Shown: in pieces, positions 32,124 through 40,538 of the stretch
Position numbering within the stretch: position 1 is the stretch's first letter
How the letters are laid out: each line of letters starts with the position of its first letter
Virus record (IMG/VR): IMGVR_UViG_3300046559_000466
Span: 1 to 61,456 of that record
Direction: 5' to 3' (one strand)
Length of the DNA: 61,456 bases
Source: a virus
Notes under the pieces: model-generated
What the model was told of the DNA's origin: nothing
Database searches by the model: none
What the model saw: only the letters and a program-made list of their open reading frames with translations
Program-made: the position numbers and the translations under genes

Positions 32124-32689
32124 TCGGCTGCGACCCTCTCATCCTTTCCACCCGGCTTCGGCGGATCGCGCCGTCGCGTGGCATCGATTTCCAGTTGGTC
32201 GATCTCGTCGCGCATCGCGTCGATTGCATCGTTGAGATGGGGAAGCGCGCGGCTCAACGTGAGCACGCTGGCATATTTCTTGAGAAAAGATTCGAGTTCG
32301 CGTTTCGCCCTGGCGATGACTTGCCCACGCAGATCGCGGTCGGACAGGACGCGGCTTCGCGGCACATATCCCTGTCGGTCATCCGGCGTGCGAACCGAAT
32401 AGAATGCGCGGCTTGAGATCGTGGGATTGTGCCTGACTTCGACGCGAACGATCTGTAGGCGGCGAACCAAGTGACGCGCTTGCTCGATCCGATAAAGATG
32501 CGCCGCTTCCTTGTCGCGCCAATCAAACGCCAGATGAATCGGGCTGGATCGCGGACGCGCTTTCTCTACGATCAATTCTGGCTGCACCGATCCTGGCGCA
32601 GCACCGGCCGCAAGTTCTTCGACAATTTCGCCAAAGACGTCGGCAGATACTGCCGGTTTTGGGCCTTCCGTCCATGTGTATTTAGCCAT
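32120..32689 (-). CDS. Hypothetical protein, 189 aa, directly downstream of the pentamer tract
   Basis: Starts MAKYTWTEGPKPAVSADVFG after AACAGGAG. Contains AFDWRDKEAAHLYRIEQARH, RGQVIARAKRELESFLKKYA and a C-terminal acidic helix, pattern consistent with a helical protein of unknown role. Its gene begins about 25 bases beyond the periodic tract, so the leader of its mRNA either starts there or carries the G-rich tract. Confidence 0.65.
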   Translation of the reverse strand: MAKYTWTEGPKPAVSADVFGEIVEELAAGAAPGSVQPELIVEKARPRSSPIHLAFDWRDKEAAHLYRIEQARHLVRRLQIVRVEVRHNPTISSRAFYSVRTPDDRQGYVPRSRVLSDRDLRGQVIARAKRELESFLKKYASVLTLSRALPHLNDAIDAMRDEIDQLEIDATRRRDPPKPGGKDERVAAE

Positions 32690-32714
32690 CTAAGTTGCTC
32701 CTGTTGTTTGGTGT

Positions 32715-34230
32715 AAAAAAGAACCATTCCGCTCCTTGCCGCTCCACTCCACGCCTTGCCGATGCGATGCACTCCGCTCCTGCCGCGCCGCGCCATTCCT
32801 CGCCCGTCCGCTCCTCGCCTTTGCTATGCGTGCCGCTCCTGCCAATGCTCGCCATTCCTCGCCTCTTGCCATCCCTTCCGCACCCCTGCCGTTGCTCTCC
32901 GCTCCTGCCGATCCGCTCCGTTGCTCGCCCGTCCAGTGCTTGGCCGTCCGCGCCTCTGCGGTGCGAGCCGTTCCTGCCCTGCCGGTCCCTCACTTGCCGT
33001 TCCATTCAGATGCACGCCAGTACGCTCCGCTCCTGCCGCGCCGGTGCATTGCCGACCTGTGCCGTCCAGGCCCATGCGTGCCGCTGCTTTCCTTTCCTGC
33101 CGCGCCTATGCGTTGCGGGCCGATCCTGGCCCATGCACGACCATCCCCGCCGTTCCTGCCAACCCGCGCCGATCCGAGCCATCGCACTCCTTGCCCGTGC
33201 ATGACGAGCCGCGCCAAGCCGTTGCATTGCGATCCGCTCCTGCCGTTTCAGTCCTCGCCGCGTCCACTCCTGCCGTTCCTATCCCAGGCTTTCCAAGCCT
33301 TTGCCGTCCATGTCCCGACGAGCCGATGCGTGCCGCTCCTGCCGCGCCGCGCCGATGCAGACCCGTCCAGTGCTTGCCGTTGCCGTCCGCGCCGTTTCGT
33401 GCCGCCGCCATCCGCTCCTGCCACTCCTCGCCTCGCCCTTCCCCGCCTCGCCGATGCATGCCATTGCGGGCCGTTGCGCTCCGGTCCTGCCGCGCCGCTC
33501 CGCGCCGCTCCGTGCCACTCCTATGCTCGCCGATCCCACGCGTGCCGCTGCCATCCGCTCCACTCCTGCCGTTCCAAACCTCGCCGGGCCTAGCCGCACC
33601 GCTGCCTGCCTCTACCGTCCGCGCCGGTCCATGCCTATCCGCTCCTGCCGTTGCCTTCCTCTACGGTCCCAGACTGTCCGAGCCACTGCTTTCCAAGCCA
33701 CTCCTGCCGCTCCCCTTCACTGCTGGCCGTTACATTCCTGCGCTCTGCTGTGCGGTGCCGTTCCACTCCTGCCGTTGCCCGCCGTACCTTTGCGTTCCTT
33801 CGCCATCCGATGCGGGCCGCTCCACTCCTGCCGTTCCAGTCCTCGCCGCGCCGCTCCTATGCTCGCCGACCATGCGCGCCGTGCCTCTCCTGCCGCTCCA
33901 CTCCACGCCTTGCCGATGCGATGCACTCCGCTCCTGCCGCGCCGCGCCAATCCACGCCGCGCCCTCGCGATCCCTGCCCCGCCGATCCACGCCCCTCCTG
34001 CCGCGCCGAGCCTATGCGTGGCCGAACCTCTCCATGCCTCGCCCCGCACGCCGAGACGTTGCTCGCCTGTCCGCTCCTGCCGTTCCACTGCTGTGCGTGC
34101 CGGGACCATCCGCACCGTTTCGATGCCTTGCTTTCCGCTCCTGCCACTGCTTGCCGTGACCATACGAGCCATCCCGGTACCATCCCTGCCTGTGCCAGCC
34201 CAGCCGCTCCGAACGCGGGCCGGTACGCAA
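32715..34230. repeat. 1.5-kb pentanucleotide-periodic tract (G[G/C]NNN on minus strand)
   Basis: Read on the plus strand in steps of five, almost every unit ends in CC or GC. Example: the 14 consecutive units from 33487 to 33556 all do. On the minus strand this is G(G/C) every five bases for about 300 units with occasional slips. CTCCTGCC, an element inside the pattern, occurs about 18 times exactly, at spacings close to multiples of five. Not coding: plus-strand frames of hundreds of codons stay open in several phases because the C-rich strand rarely forms stops, minus frames are broken, and no ribosome site fits. No recognised element type matches. The spacing GG-N3-GG meets the formal rule for two-tier G-quadruplexes along much of the tract. 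Confidence 0.85.
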
Positions 34231-34254
34231 CCGACCCGCGCCAATCACAATGTT

Positions 34255-35070
34255 TTATTCGGCGGCTTCGCGAAGAGCCTGCTGCACACCACCAAACAAA
34301 AGACCTTTCTCGAAAAGCTCAACCTCCTCGGCGGTCGCGAGCCGCCAAGTGCCATAGGTGCCGCTCTTCGATTCCTTGCTGCCCGGCCGCCATTCGCACA
34401 AGCCATCGATGTGCCCGGCCATCGCGATGCCCTGCAGCAATTGGTTCGCCGAGATCATGCTCGGAAGATATTGAACGGAGATCGCCATCGCCCACGGCCA
34501 GTATTCCGGACGATGACGGATATCCACGACGCCGGTCTGATTTCGCACGACGTCCTCACGCATGCGCGGCCATTGACCCGGCGCATCGACCGGCAACTTC
34601 ATTTGTTCGGCGCTCAGCCTTGGCCCGATGATGCGCACCAGATTGATGCGAGGATCGTCGGCGATGACGCGCAAGCCCTTCGCGGATTTTTGCGTGACGC
34701 CGCTGCCCTTCGGGAATCCGTTGGTGATCGCCGCCTTGATGCCGCCTGCCGGGACGCCATCGCTGCCGTCCGAGAGGCGATAGCGCGCCGCCTCGAAATT
34801 GGCTTCCGGGTCTTTCGCCTCGCGACCCTCGCTCGCCTTGCCCATGTGCTTGTCGCGGATTGAGCCGATCACCTTCTGATCGAACTGGTGCGCGATCATT
34901 GGCGCTGTCCCGACAATCAGTGTGGTCAGCGTCATGGTCTTGACGCCGGGAATGATCATGATCCCGGTCTTGCTGGTGATGATCTTTTCCGCAGGCTTCA
35001 CGATTGCGGTCGCGATCTTCCTGGCCTCTGGCTTGTCTTCAACCTTTTTCGTCGTCGGTGCTTTGGTCAT
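34255..35070 (-). CDS. Conserved phage protein of unknown function, 271 aa
   Basis: After a Lys-rich N-terminus (PTTKKVEDKPEARKIA) the body contains GTAPMIAHQFDQKVIGSIRD, RYRLSDGSDGVPAGGIKAAI, and VVDIRHRPEYWPWAMAISVQ. I recall this arrangement from uncharacterised proteins of many proteobacterial phages. Its stop lies about 25 bases from the periodic tract. Because of the neighbouring recombination genes a DNA-related role is possible, but nothing in the sequence proves it. Confidence 0.7.
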   Translation of the reverse strand: MTKAPTTKKVEDKPEARKIATAIVKPAEKIITSKTGIMIIPGVKTMTLTTLIVGTAPMIAHQFDQKVIGSIRDKHMGKASEGREAKDPEANFEAARYRLSDGSDGVPAGGIKAAITNGFPKGSGVTQKSAKGLRVIADDPRINLVRIIGPRLSAEQMKLPVDAPGQWPRMREDVVRNQTGVVDIRHRPEYWPWAMAISVQYLPSMISANQLLQGIAMAGHIDGLCEWRPGSKESKSGTYGTWRLATAEEVELFEKGLLFGGVQQALREAAE

Positions 35071-35132
35071 TGTCGGCCTCTCGATGTTTCACTCCATTTT
35101 TTTACAACCGTCAGCGTGGAGTGGTGTCGCTG

Positions 35133-35495
35133 TTAGTCCTTCTCCAACGTGATCCAGTCCGTTGCTGCTCGCTCCAACTCAACGGCAAGGTCTTCGGCGC
35201 GCGGCTGCAGCGTCGGCTCGTTCTGCAGCATGTGCTCGGCCAGTGTCAGGCAAGCCGGATCGCATACCGGCGCGCGCCAGCCGCGCACGACGTGGCCTTC
35301 TTGGCGGTCGAAGATCGCGGTCGCTCTGCATCCTGGCGCTTTGCGAATCGCGTTCGCCATCTCGTTGGCGACGTAGACATCGTCGGCCCAGCCGATGACG
35401 GTCTGCTCTTCCTTCGGATAGCCGGTGGCGCGGACCTCGTATCGCTGGCCCCGATCCCCGACGTTCTCGTGCGGCTTGCCACCTGAATGCGTCAT
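35133..35495 (-). CDS. Hypothetical protein, 120 aa
   Basis: Starts MTHSGGKPHENVGDRGQRYE; YEVRATGYPKEEQTVIGWAD then helical ANEMANAIRKAPGCRATAIF, and an acidic C-terminal helix ending ITLEKD. No family recognised. Gap of 62 bases before it and 26 after. Confidence 0.6.
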   Translation of the reverse strand: MTHSGGKPHENVGDRGQRYEVRATGYPKEEQTVIGWADDVYVANEMANAIRKAPGCRATAIFDRQEGHVVRGWRAPVCDPACLTLAEHMLQNEPTLQPRAEDLAVELERAATDWITLEKD

Positions 35496-35521
35496 GGCTT
35501 CATCTCCGATGTGCGAATCCT

Positions 35522-35743
35522 CTAGTCAGGCGCCTTTCGCTTCGGCCATCGCCGCATTTCCTCGGCGCACGCGTGGGCTTCCAGCACCTTGTCGTGATCG
35601 CATCCGAGCGACCCAGCCCGGATCGCCCACATTTCCACGAAGTCGGCTGCTTCCGAATCCTGCCCACGCAAGATGAAGAACGGCTCATCCGGATCGAGCT
35701 TGGCATAGCAGTCGAATTGGCCGGGTCGGTTCTTCGTGCTCAT
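35522..35743 (-). CDS. Hypothetical phage protein, FDCYAKxxPDEPFF family
   Basis: 73 residues; GQFDCYAKLDPDEPFFILRG followed by FVEMWAIRAG. Small proteins with this core are common in phages (recalled). C-terminal acidic-to-basic helix EMRRWPKRKAPD. ATGA overlap with the upstream gene. Confidence 0.68.
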   Translation of the reverse strand: MSTKNRPGQFDCYAKLDPDEPFFILRGQDSEAADFVEMWAIRAGSLGCDHDKVLEAHACAEEMRRWPKRKAPD

Positions 35744-35934
35744 GGTTTTTTCCCCGTCGGCATTTTGCGCATCAGTTCTTGCCTCGTTATGACTCGGCCG
35801 CGCTTGTGGCTTTCGATCTCTGCCAACGCATCATAGAATGCACGCAAGCGTGCGCTCAGATTGACCATTATCACGCGCGGCGGCATCGTGGCGTGACTCA
35901 ACAATTCACGTTTGCGCAACCCGCGTTGAGTCAT
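35740..35934 (-). CDS. Small basic protein, 64 aa
   Basis: MTQRGLRKRELLSHATMPPR; then VNLSARLRAFYDALAEIESH. Basic and helical. ATGA overlaps with the endolysin gene upstream and the 73-aa gene downstream. Confidence 0.6.
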   Translation of the reverse strand: MTQRGLRKRELLSHATMPPRVIMVNLSARLRAFYDALAEIESHKRGRVITRQELMRKMPTGKKP

Positions 35935-36926
35935 GCCTTGGCCTCTGCGACAGCCGCCTGCGTTTCAATCCCGTCGATGTATCGCTGCACCGCGCGGAAC
36001 ATGTCGTCGGCGTCACGGCGGATTTCGACTTCGCGGCGATTGATCGGCCCGTAGTGCTGGCGCAAATTGCGCAGCACGAGCGCGCAGCTTTCGACCGCGA
36101 ACGCCGGTTCGTGCTTGCACAACTCCTGAAAGTCTTTGCCGCGCCCGCTGCCGTAGCAGTCCCAGTCAGAGTCGGAGCATTCGACTTCGCGCGCGAACGC
36201 CTGGGAGAAGCCAGCGACAGTCTCGCCCGCCGCGAACTCGTCCATCAGCGGATCGAACGTGCGATGACAGCTATGCGCGTTGTAGCTCGTCTGAAACAGG
36301 CCAGCCTCGCAAGTGTCGCTGGTGGTGTTCTCGGCCGAGGTGTCGCGTCCGCAACAGTGCTCGCCGCTCGTCTCGCGCATGCCGAGGCCGAGCAGCAGCA
36401 CATAGAGATGGCGCAGCGTATCGGCCCCGAATTCCTCATTGGTCAGCCCGACCTCAACGAAATCCGAGTTGAGCCAGGAGAGCGCATCGGTGTCGTCGTC
36501 GTGGGTGTTGGCCTTCGCCATCTCGACCACCGCGTGATGCCCGGCCTGCAGCCGCAGGTACGATTGGGCGAAGCTCAGCGCCATGCCCCACATGTATCCG
36601 GTCGGCGCGGTGCCTCTATCGCGCCATTGGTATGAAGCGATCTCCGACATGCTCGCGATCATCATCACGCCAGCCATCGTGCTGGTCGGCAGCGCCGGAA
36701 GGACCGGCGGCATGTGGGCTTCAAGCGCGGCCCATGTTGCGTCGTCCACGATGCCGGTCACCGGCAGGCGGCGCGTGCGCTGGAAATCTCGCACTTCGTC
36801 GTCGGTGATCGGACCAAAATCGCCGTCGTGGGAGTGTGGCAGCAAGGTTTGCATGTAGGCGACCGCTGGGCCTTCGTCGCCTTCGCGCAGCGTCGGCAGC
36901 GGCAGATCGGCGAAACGTGACGTCAT
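35931..36926 (-). CDS. Endolysin-like protein: peptidoglycan-binding domain + lysozyme-like domain
   Basis: 331 residues. Residues about 12-70 form a PG_binding_1-type domain (LREGDEGPAVAYMQTLLPHS, then GDFGPITDDEVRDFQRTRRL and GIVDDATWAAL). The rest resembles a goose-type/lytic-transglycosylase fold with the putative catalytic Glu185 in GLGMRETSGEHC, a Cys-rich loop (CCGRDTSAENTTSDTCEAG) and GLFQTSYNAHS. No signal peptide, so release would need a holin. Unusual location in the leftward cluster, far from the tail genes. Degrades host peptidoglycan by inference. Confidence 0.78.
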   Translation of the reverse strand: MTSRFADLPLPTLREGDEGPAVAYMQTLLPHSHDGDFGPITDDEVRDFQRTRRLPVTGIVDDATWAALEAHMPPVLPALPTSTMAGVMMIASMSEIASYQWRDRGTAPTGYMWGMALSFAQSYLRLQAGHHAVVEMAKANTHDDDTDALSWLNSDFVEVGLTNEEFGADTLRHLYVLLLGLGMRETSGEHCCGRDTSAENTTSDTCEAGLFQTSYNAHSCHRTFDPLMDEFAAGETVAGFSQAFAREVECSDSDWDCYGSGRGKDFQELCKHEPAFAVESCALVLRNLRQHYGPINRREVEIRRDADDMFRAVQRYIDGIETQAAVAEAKA

Positions 36927-37057
36927 GGCGTTTGCTCCTTCGAAATTGTGAGGGCCGTACCTACCGGCCGGGTCCGGTCACTGGTCGTGCCCTCTGGCTT
37001 CCGACTGTCCGGTCCCGCGTCGGCCGTGGCCGGGCGGGCAGCTTCAGCCAACTCAAT

Positions 37058-37285
37058 TCATTCCTCTGTGACTTTGCGGTAGAGCATCGCTTGCATCGCC
37101 GCGATGATGGTTGGCACCATGGCGCGGGCGACAACTATTTCGCAAATTGGTTTGCTGTCATCGTCGTATGCGATGATGTGCGGCCCGCAGGCCGGGTCGC
37201 TGCATTGCGTGAGATCGAAGTGGTGAGCGCGCTTCATCATGGTGGACTGCCGAATCCAGTTAGCTTGAGGTGGCTTCGTGCGCAT
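37058..37285 (-). CDS. Hypothetical phage protein, HHFDLTQCSDP family
   Basis: 75 residues if the ATG at 37285 (AAGGA about 11 bases upstream) is used; the conserved part starts at a later MMKRAHHFDL (37240), which may be the real start. Core: HFDLTQCSDPACGPHIIAYD and ARAMVPTIIAAMQAMLYRKV. Conserved small protein (recalled). Function unknown. Confidence 0.65.
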   Translation of the reverse strand: MRTKPPQANWIRQSTMMKRAHHFDLTQCSDPACGPHIIAYDDDSKPICEIVVARAMVPTIIAAMQAMLYRKVTEE

Positions 37286-37291
37286 CAAAAC

Positions 37292-37882
37292 CTATGTCCT
37301 TGGCGGCGTTGGCAGGGCACCGGTCTGAAATGCCGTCAGCAAACGCTGATTGGCCCCTGTTTTTTTTGCTGATCGGACGCCGGTCGCCTTGCGCGAACCG
37401 CCACTGCGTCCTTCTTCAGAACGCTGCCGGTACGGATGCAATTTAATGGTGATCGGTCCATCTCTTTCGATTCGAGCAAGCAGCCGACGTTGGCCATCCC
37501 TTGTATCGTTCAGTCTCGCAATTTCGTCGTCATGCTCGTAGGCGTAGCAGACATCTGGCAATCCGTGGCTATCAAGCCGCGAGGCGATGAAGACGCGCGA
37601 ATAAGTCCAGTCAGTATAGCCAACGACCGGATGATAAGGCGCAAACGACGCGGCATGATCATAGGTGCAAATCGCAGCCGCGCATGTCGCGGTATTGCCA
37701 ACTCCTTTAAGCTCCATCGATCTTTTGACGTGCTCGGCAGTCAATGTGAGAATGACGGGCTTTCTGGCCTTGATCACTCGCGCCATCTTCTGTTTGACGA
37801 TCACACTCCCATCAGGAAGCGTGACCTTGTAAAGGAATGGATGGCGCACGGGAGCGTATTTACTTGATCTGCGCTTGGTCAT
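37292..37882 (-). CDS. Hypothetical protein, 196 aa
   Basis: Starts MTKRRSSKYAPVRHPFLYKV behind GAGGA. Contains VILTLTAEHVKRSMELKGVG, CAAAICTYDHAASFAPYHPV and YAYEHDDEIARLNDTRDGQR; ends with a Lys/Arg/Ser-rich tail. No recognised family. Overlaps the upstream gene by 23 bases. Confidence 0.62.
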   Translation of the reverse strand: MTKRRSSKYAPVRHPFLYKVTLPDGSVIVKQKMARVIKARKPVILTLTAEHVKRSMELKGVGNTATCAAAICTYDHAASFAPYHPVVGYTDWTYSRVFIASRLDSHGLPDVCYAYEHDDEIARLNDTRDGQRRLLARIERDGPITIKLHPYRQRSEEGRSGGSRKATGVRSAKKTGANQRLLTAFQTGALPTPPRT

Positions 37883-38525
37883 GGCTGTCCTCTTTAGCCA
37901 AGATGGGTTTGGTCCGTCGCGTCGCCGGGGCCGTTATCGCCTCGACATCGGTTGCGAGTTTCGTCCACTCGTCTGCGGCTCTTCGCACCAGTTCGATCAT
38001 CGTCGTCCAGTCGGCTGGACACGGTTTCGTTTGATTGACGACGCCGGGCAGGCAAGCGGCTGCTTGTTGCGCCAGTTGCCATGCGTCGCTCGCGCGAATC
38101 GTAAGGGCGAGAAATGGCGAGTCCGGATTTTCCTTATCCAGTCGGTCAACGACTTCCTCGGTGTGATCCTCTATAGTCTCGACATCGGCCTCTAATGGCG
38201 CGCCACCGTTAGTTCGTCCGCCGTGCGGCGGACGCCTCTTGTTTTTTCTGGCTTTTTTGTCCCGCTGATCCCGAAGCGCCCGCGTCTGCTCGACCGTGCG
38301 CGTCCCGTCCGCGAGTTTCATCAGTTCGTAAGCCCGCGTCTTGCGAAGGCTGCAACGCTCGTGCACGATCTTTTCCCATTCGGTCTTGGTTCTGCCCGCA
38401 CGCAAGGTGGCGAGATGGCGGCCAGCAGCGACGTAGAACTGCTCCGCTTTCTCGGCGGCATGGTCGCCCTTCTCGATCAGCACCTTGATCGTGCTGGTCA
38501 GCGTGGCAATGTTCGTTTCTCTCAT
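37860..38525 (-). CDS. DUF3102-like phage protein
   Basis: 221 residues; start MRETNIATLTSTIKVLIEKG from the ATGA overlap. Residues about 20-75 (AEQFYVAAGRHLATLRAGRT, KTEWEKIVHERCSLRKTRAY, ELMKL) match the DUF3102 layout, a helical domain often next to ParB-like proteins, in phage and plasmid replication regions. Middle is basic, C-terminal half helical (LTIRASDAWQLAQQAAACLP). Function of the domain is not established. Confidence 0.62.
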   Translation of the reverse strand: MRETNIATLTSTIKVLIEKGDHAAEKAEQFYVAAGRHLATLRAGRTKTEWEKIVHERCSLRKTRAYELMKLADGTRTVEQTRALRDQRDKKARKNKRRPPHGGRTNGGAPLEADVETIEDHTEEVVDRLDKENPDSPFLALTIRASDAWQLAQQAAACLPGVVNQTKPCPADWTTMIELVRRAADEWTKLATDVEAITAPATRRTKPILAKEDSHDQAQIK

Positions 38526-38764
38526 GGTGGACACCCCCACAACCAGGACGGCCCAAGCGATGGCCGCACGCATGCAGTGTCGGAGCGGAACGCTGGGAAC
38601 ATCAGAATGCCGACGATTACGGCAACGCTGAGCATTAGCGCGAGAAACATCGCGGACCCTGCCTCTTCCCAGCGCCAGCGCAGACGGCGGCCGTCATGAT
38701 GCGACGCGAACGGCAGCAGGATCAGCGCCCGCAACACCAGCAGGATCGCGCGCAGCCAACTCAT
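38522..38764 (-). CDS. Membrane protein, 80 aa
   Basis: MSWLRAILLVLRALILLPFA, then a second span (MFLALMLSVAVIVGILMFPA) after a basic loop (RRLRWRWEEAG). Two-span hairpin by composition. ATGA overlaps on both sides. Candidate holin-like protein because it is near the endolysin (2.6 kb), but without a specific motif. Confidence 0.62.
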   Translation of the reverse strand: MSWLRAILLVLRALILLPFASHHDGRRLRWRWEEAGSAMFLALMLSVAVIVGILMFPAFRSDTACVRPSLGPSWLWGCPP

Positions 38765-39018
38765 TGACGCGTTCCCCGGTGTTCGGCGAGGCGGTGCTTG
38801 ACGCCATCGGCCAGGATGGTGAGCACCTTCTCGCCATCGACCACGACGTCCAGCGTTTCATCGCGAGATTGTTTCAAAGCAAACAGGATGACGCCGAGCA
38901 CGACGGTTTCGAGGAGCACGAGCACGTCGGTGATTTGTCCGCCCGATTCCAGCGGCGGCTTGACGATGGCGGCGACGATCTTGCCCGCGAGTTCGTTGTG
39001 CAGTTCGGATTGGGTCAT
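38761..39018 (-). CDS. Membrane-associated protein, 85 aa
   Basis: MTQSELHNELAGKIVAAIVK, one hydrophobic segment (ITDVLVLLETVVLGVILFAL) and a charged C-terminal helix with VDGEKVLTILADGVKHRLAE. ATGA overlaps both sides. One membrane span likely; could work with the preceding membrane protein. Confidence 0.62.
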   Translation of the reverse strand: MTQSELHNELAGKIVAAIVKPPLESGGQITDVLVLLETVVLGVILFALKQSRDETLDVVVDGEKVLTILADGVKHRLAEHRGTRQ

Positions 39019-39263
39019 TGTTCGCGTCCGCGTCGAAGTGGCACGCCCGTGGAGGTGAGGATCGGGACTGATGGAATTGTCTGTTGTGCAAGATGCGCGG
39101 CGGCCATCTCCACCTTGAGCGTATCGAGAATTGCGCGCGCAAGACCGACGTGCAGCCGCACCTCCGATGACGTGATTTTTTTGTCGTCAACCTGTTTCCA
39201 GATATCCAACAGCTTGGCCCGAATATCAGCCGTGTCCTTGATTGCAGTCGCCGGAATGCTCAT
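39015..39263 (-). CDS. Hypothetical helical protein, 82 aa
   Basis: MSIPATAIKDTADIRAKLLD, IWKQVDDKKITSSEVRLHVG, then LARAILDTLKVEMAAAHLAQ. The pattern 'KKITSSEVRLHVGLARAILDTLKVE' recalls a small phage helical family. ATGA overlaps both sides. Confidence 0.62.
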   Translation of the reverse strand: MSIPATAIKDTADIRAKLLDIWKQVDDKKITSSEVRLHVGLARAILDTLKVEMAAAHLAQQTIPSVPILTSTGVPLRRGREQ

Positions 39264-39508
39264 CGCGCAATTCTCCTCTTCAGTCGCCGGATCAGGAATT
39301 CAACACCTCGGATGCGAAGCTCTGCCAGTTTCATCTCTTCACGTTCTCGCCGCCGCGCCTCGCCGACAGTGCGCGCATGCTCGCTCAGTATCGGCCGACA
39401 CGATCCACAACGCTCACCATCATCCGGTGCGAGCGGGGCACCGCAGCCGAGACAGCGGCGGTTGTCCTGCATTCCGGGTTGCTTGCTTTCTGACCTGATG
39501 CGCTTCAT
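39260..39508 (-). CDS. Small zinc-ribbon/coiled-coil protein
   Basis: 82 residues; CLGCGAPLAPDDGERCGSCR (two CxxC pairs) then a long charged helix (EARRREREEMKLAELRIRGV). Likely zinc-binding. ATGA overlap with the next gene. Confidence 0.62.
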   Translation of the reverse strand: MKRIRSESKQPGMQDNRRCLGCGAPLAPDDGERCGSCRPILSEHARTVGEARRREREEMKLAELRIRGVEFLIRRLKRRIAR

Positions 39509-39511
39509 GGC

Positions 39512-40459
39512 CTATACCGACGCCGTCCGCAGCTTGTGCTCGTCAAGCAACTCCTTCACGCATACCCTGATCCGATCCACATCGTGACAGCCGAGCGAAT
39601 TGCAGATTCTCCCTTCGGTCCAAACATACGGAGCGGTGCCCTCGATCAGCTTCAGGATCGCGCGCTTTAAAGTATCGTTGTCCGGATAGATGACAGGCTT
39701 GCCGAAGTTGGGGCCAAGTTCGAGCGCGTAACGCAGCGCATGGTCGATAGTCTCTTTCGCCTGCTTGATTGCCGCCTCGGTTTGCTCATTTGCTTTCCCG
39801 GTTGCCGGTTCGGTTTGCGCATGCAATTCAGCTTTTGCCTTTTCGGCCTCGGCCAAGCGGCTTTCAGCCTCGGCCTTTGCGCGCGCGAACCGCTCGTTTC
39901 TGTTCAGACGCGCGTACCGCTCGTCGTTGGTTTCATATTTCTCGACGCCCTCTTCATCGAGCTTCCATTGCGGAACGTAGTGTCGCTTGTGGGTCTTGCC
40001 GAAAGCTCGCTTTACCGGGGCCGCATCCTCCCACTCTCTGTCCCCAATCAAATCGCGCAACCTGCGACGCTTATCGGCCACTTCCCATTCGATGCGTTCG
40101 CGCTCCAACTCTTTGTCGGCGATTTCCTTTTCGGCCCTTCGCAGCGCCCGCCGTGCATGCCATGCACTGGTACGCGCCAATCGAAGCTCGCGTTGCTCTG
40201 GCGTCTCGACGTTCGGACTGCGCGGCGGTCGTCCGATCCTGCGCACAACGTCTGGCGCGACCGTGTAGGGCGTGCGCCAGAATTCCAGTTCCTCCAGCAG
40301 GACGCTTGTGGTGCTTTGCACATCACCGTTCGCGACTCCGCGCTTCTTCACATATTCGAGGAAGTCGAGATCATCAGCATCGAGGTAACGTGCCCAGAAC
40401 CCGTTGTTGACGGCCTTCAAGCATGCTCTTGAGTAAGACGTTCGATAGAAAGGGTCCAC
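39512..40459 (-). CDS. Coiled-coil protein with terminal HTH-like domain
   Basis: 315 residues from a GTG (an in-frame stop lies four codons upstream, so no earlier start exists). Central region about 95-230 is highly charged coiled coil (LRRAEKEIADKELERERIEW; ARAKAEAESRLAEAEKAKAE). The C-terminal 50 residues (TEGRICNSLGCHDVDRIRVC VKELLDEHKL) look like a winged helix. Could be a structural or DNA-associated factor. No family recognised. Confidence 0.65.
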   Translation of the reverse strand: MDPFYRTSYSRACLKAVNNGFWARYLDADDLDFLEYVKKRGVANGDVQSTTSVLLEELEFWRTPYTVAPDVVRRIGRPPRSPNVETPEQRELRLARTSAWHARRALRRAEKEIADKELERERIEWEVADKRRRLRDLIGDREWEDAAPVKRAFGKTHKRHYVPQWKLDEEGVEKYETNDERYARLNRNERFARAKAEAESRLAEAEKAKAELHAQTEPATGKANEQTEAAIKQAKETIDHALRYALELGPNFGKPVIYPDNDTLKRAILKLIEGTAPYVWTEGRICNSLGCHDVDRIRVCVKELLDEHKLRTASV

Positions 40460-40538
40460 GGTTCGTCAGCAGTCCCTGCCCTTGCAGATCGACGGCGGCG
40501 GCGGCGGATAGGGCTGCAGCCGCTCGATCTGGCTCTCG

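Noticed and set aside
32756-34863. Plus-strand frames of 285, 467 and 520 codons in the periodic tract
   Set aside because: They run open in several phases at once because the C-rich strand seldom forms stops; composition is periodic in five not three, and no ribosome site fits.
34255-34863. Extension of the periodic-tract plus frame into the 271-aa gene
   Set aside because: Antisense shadow of a well-formed minus-strand gene.
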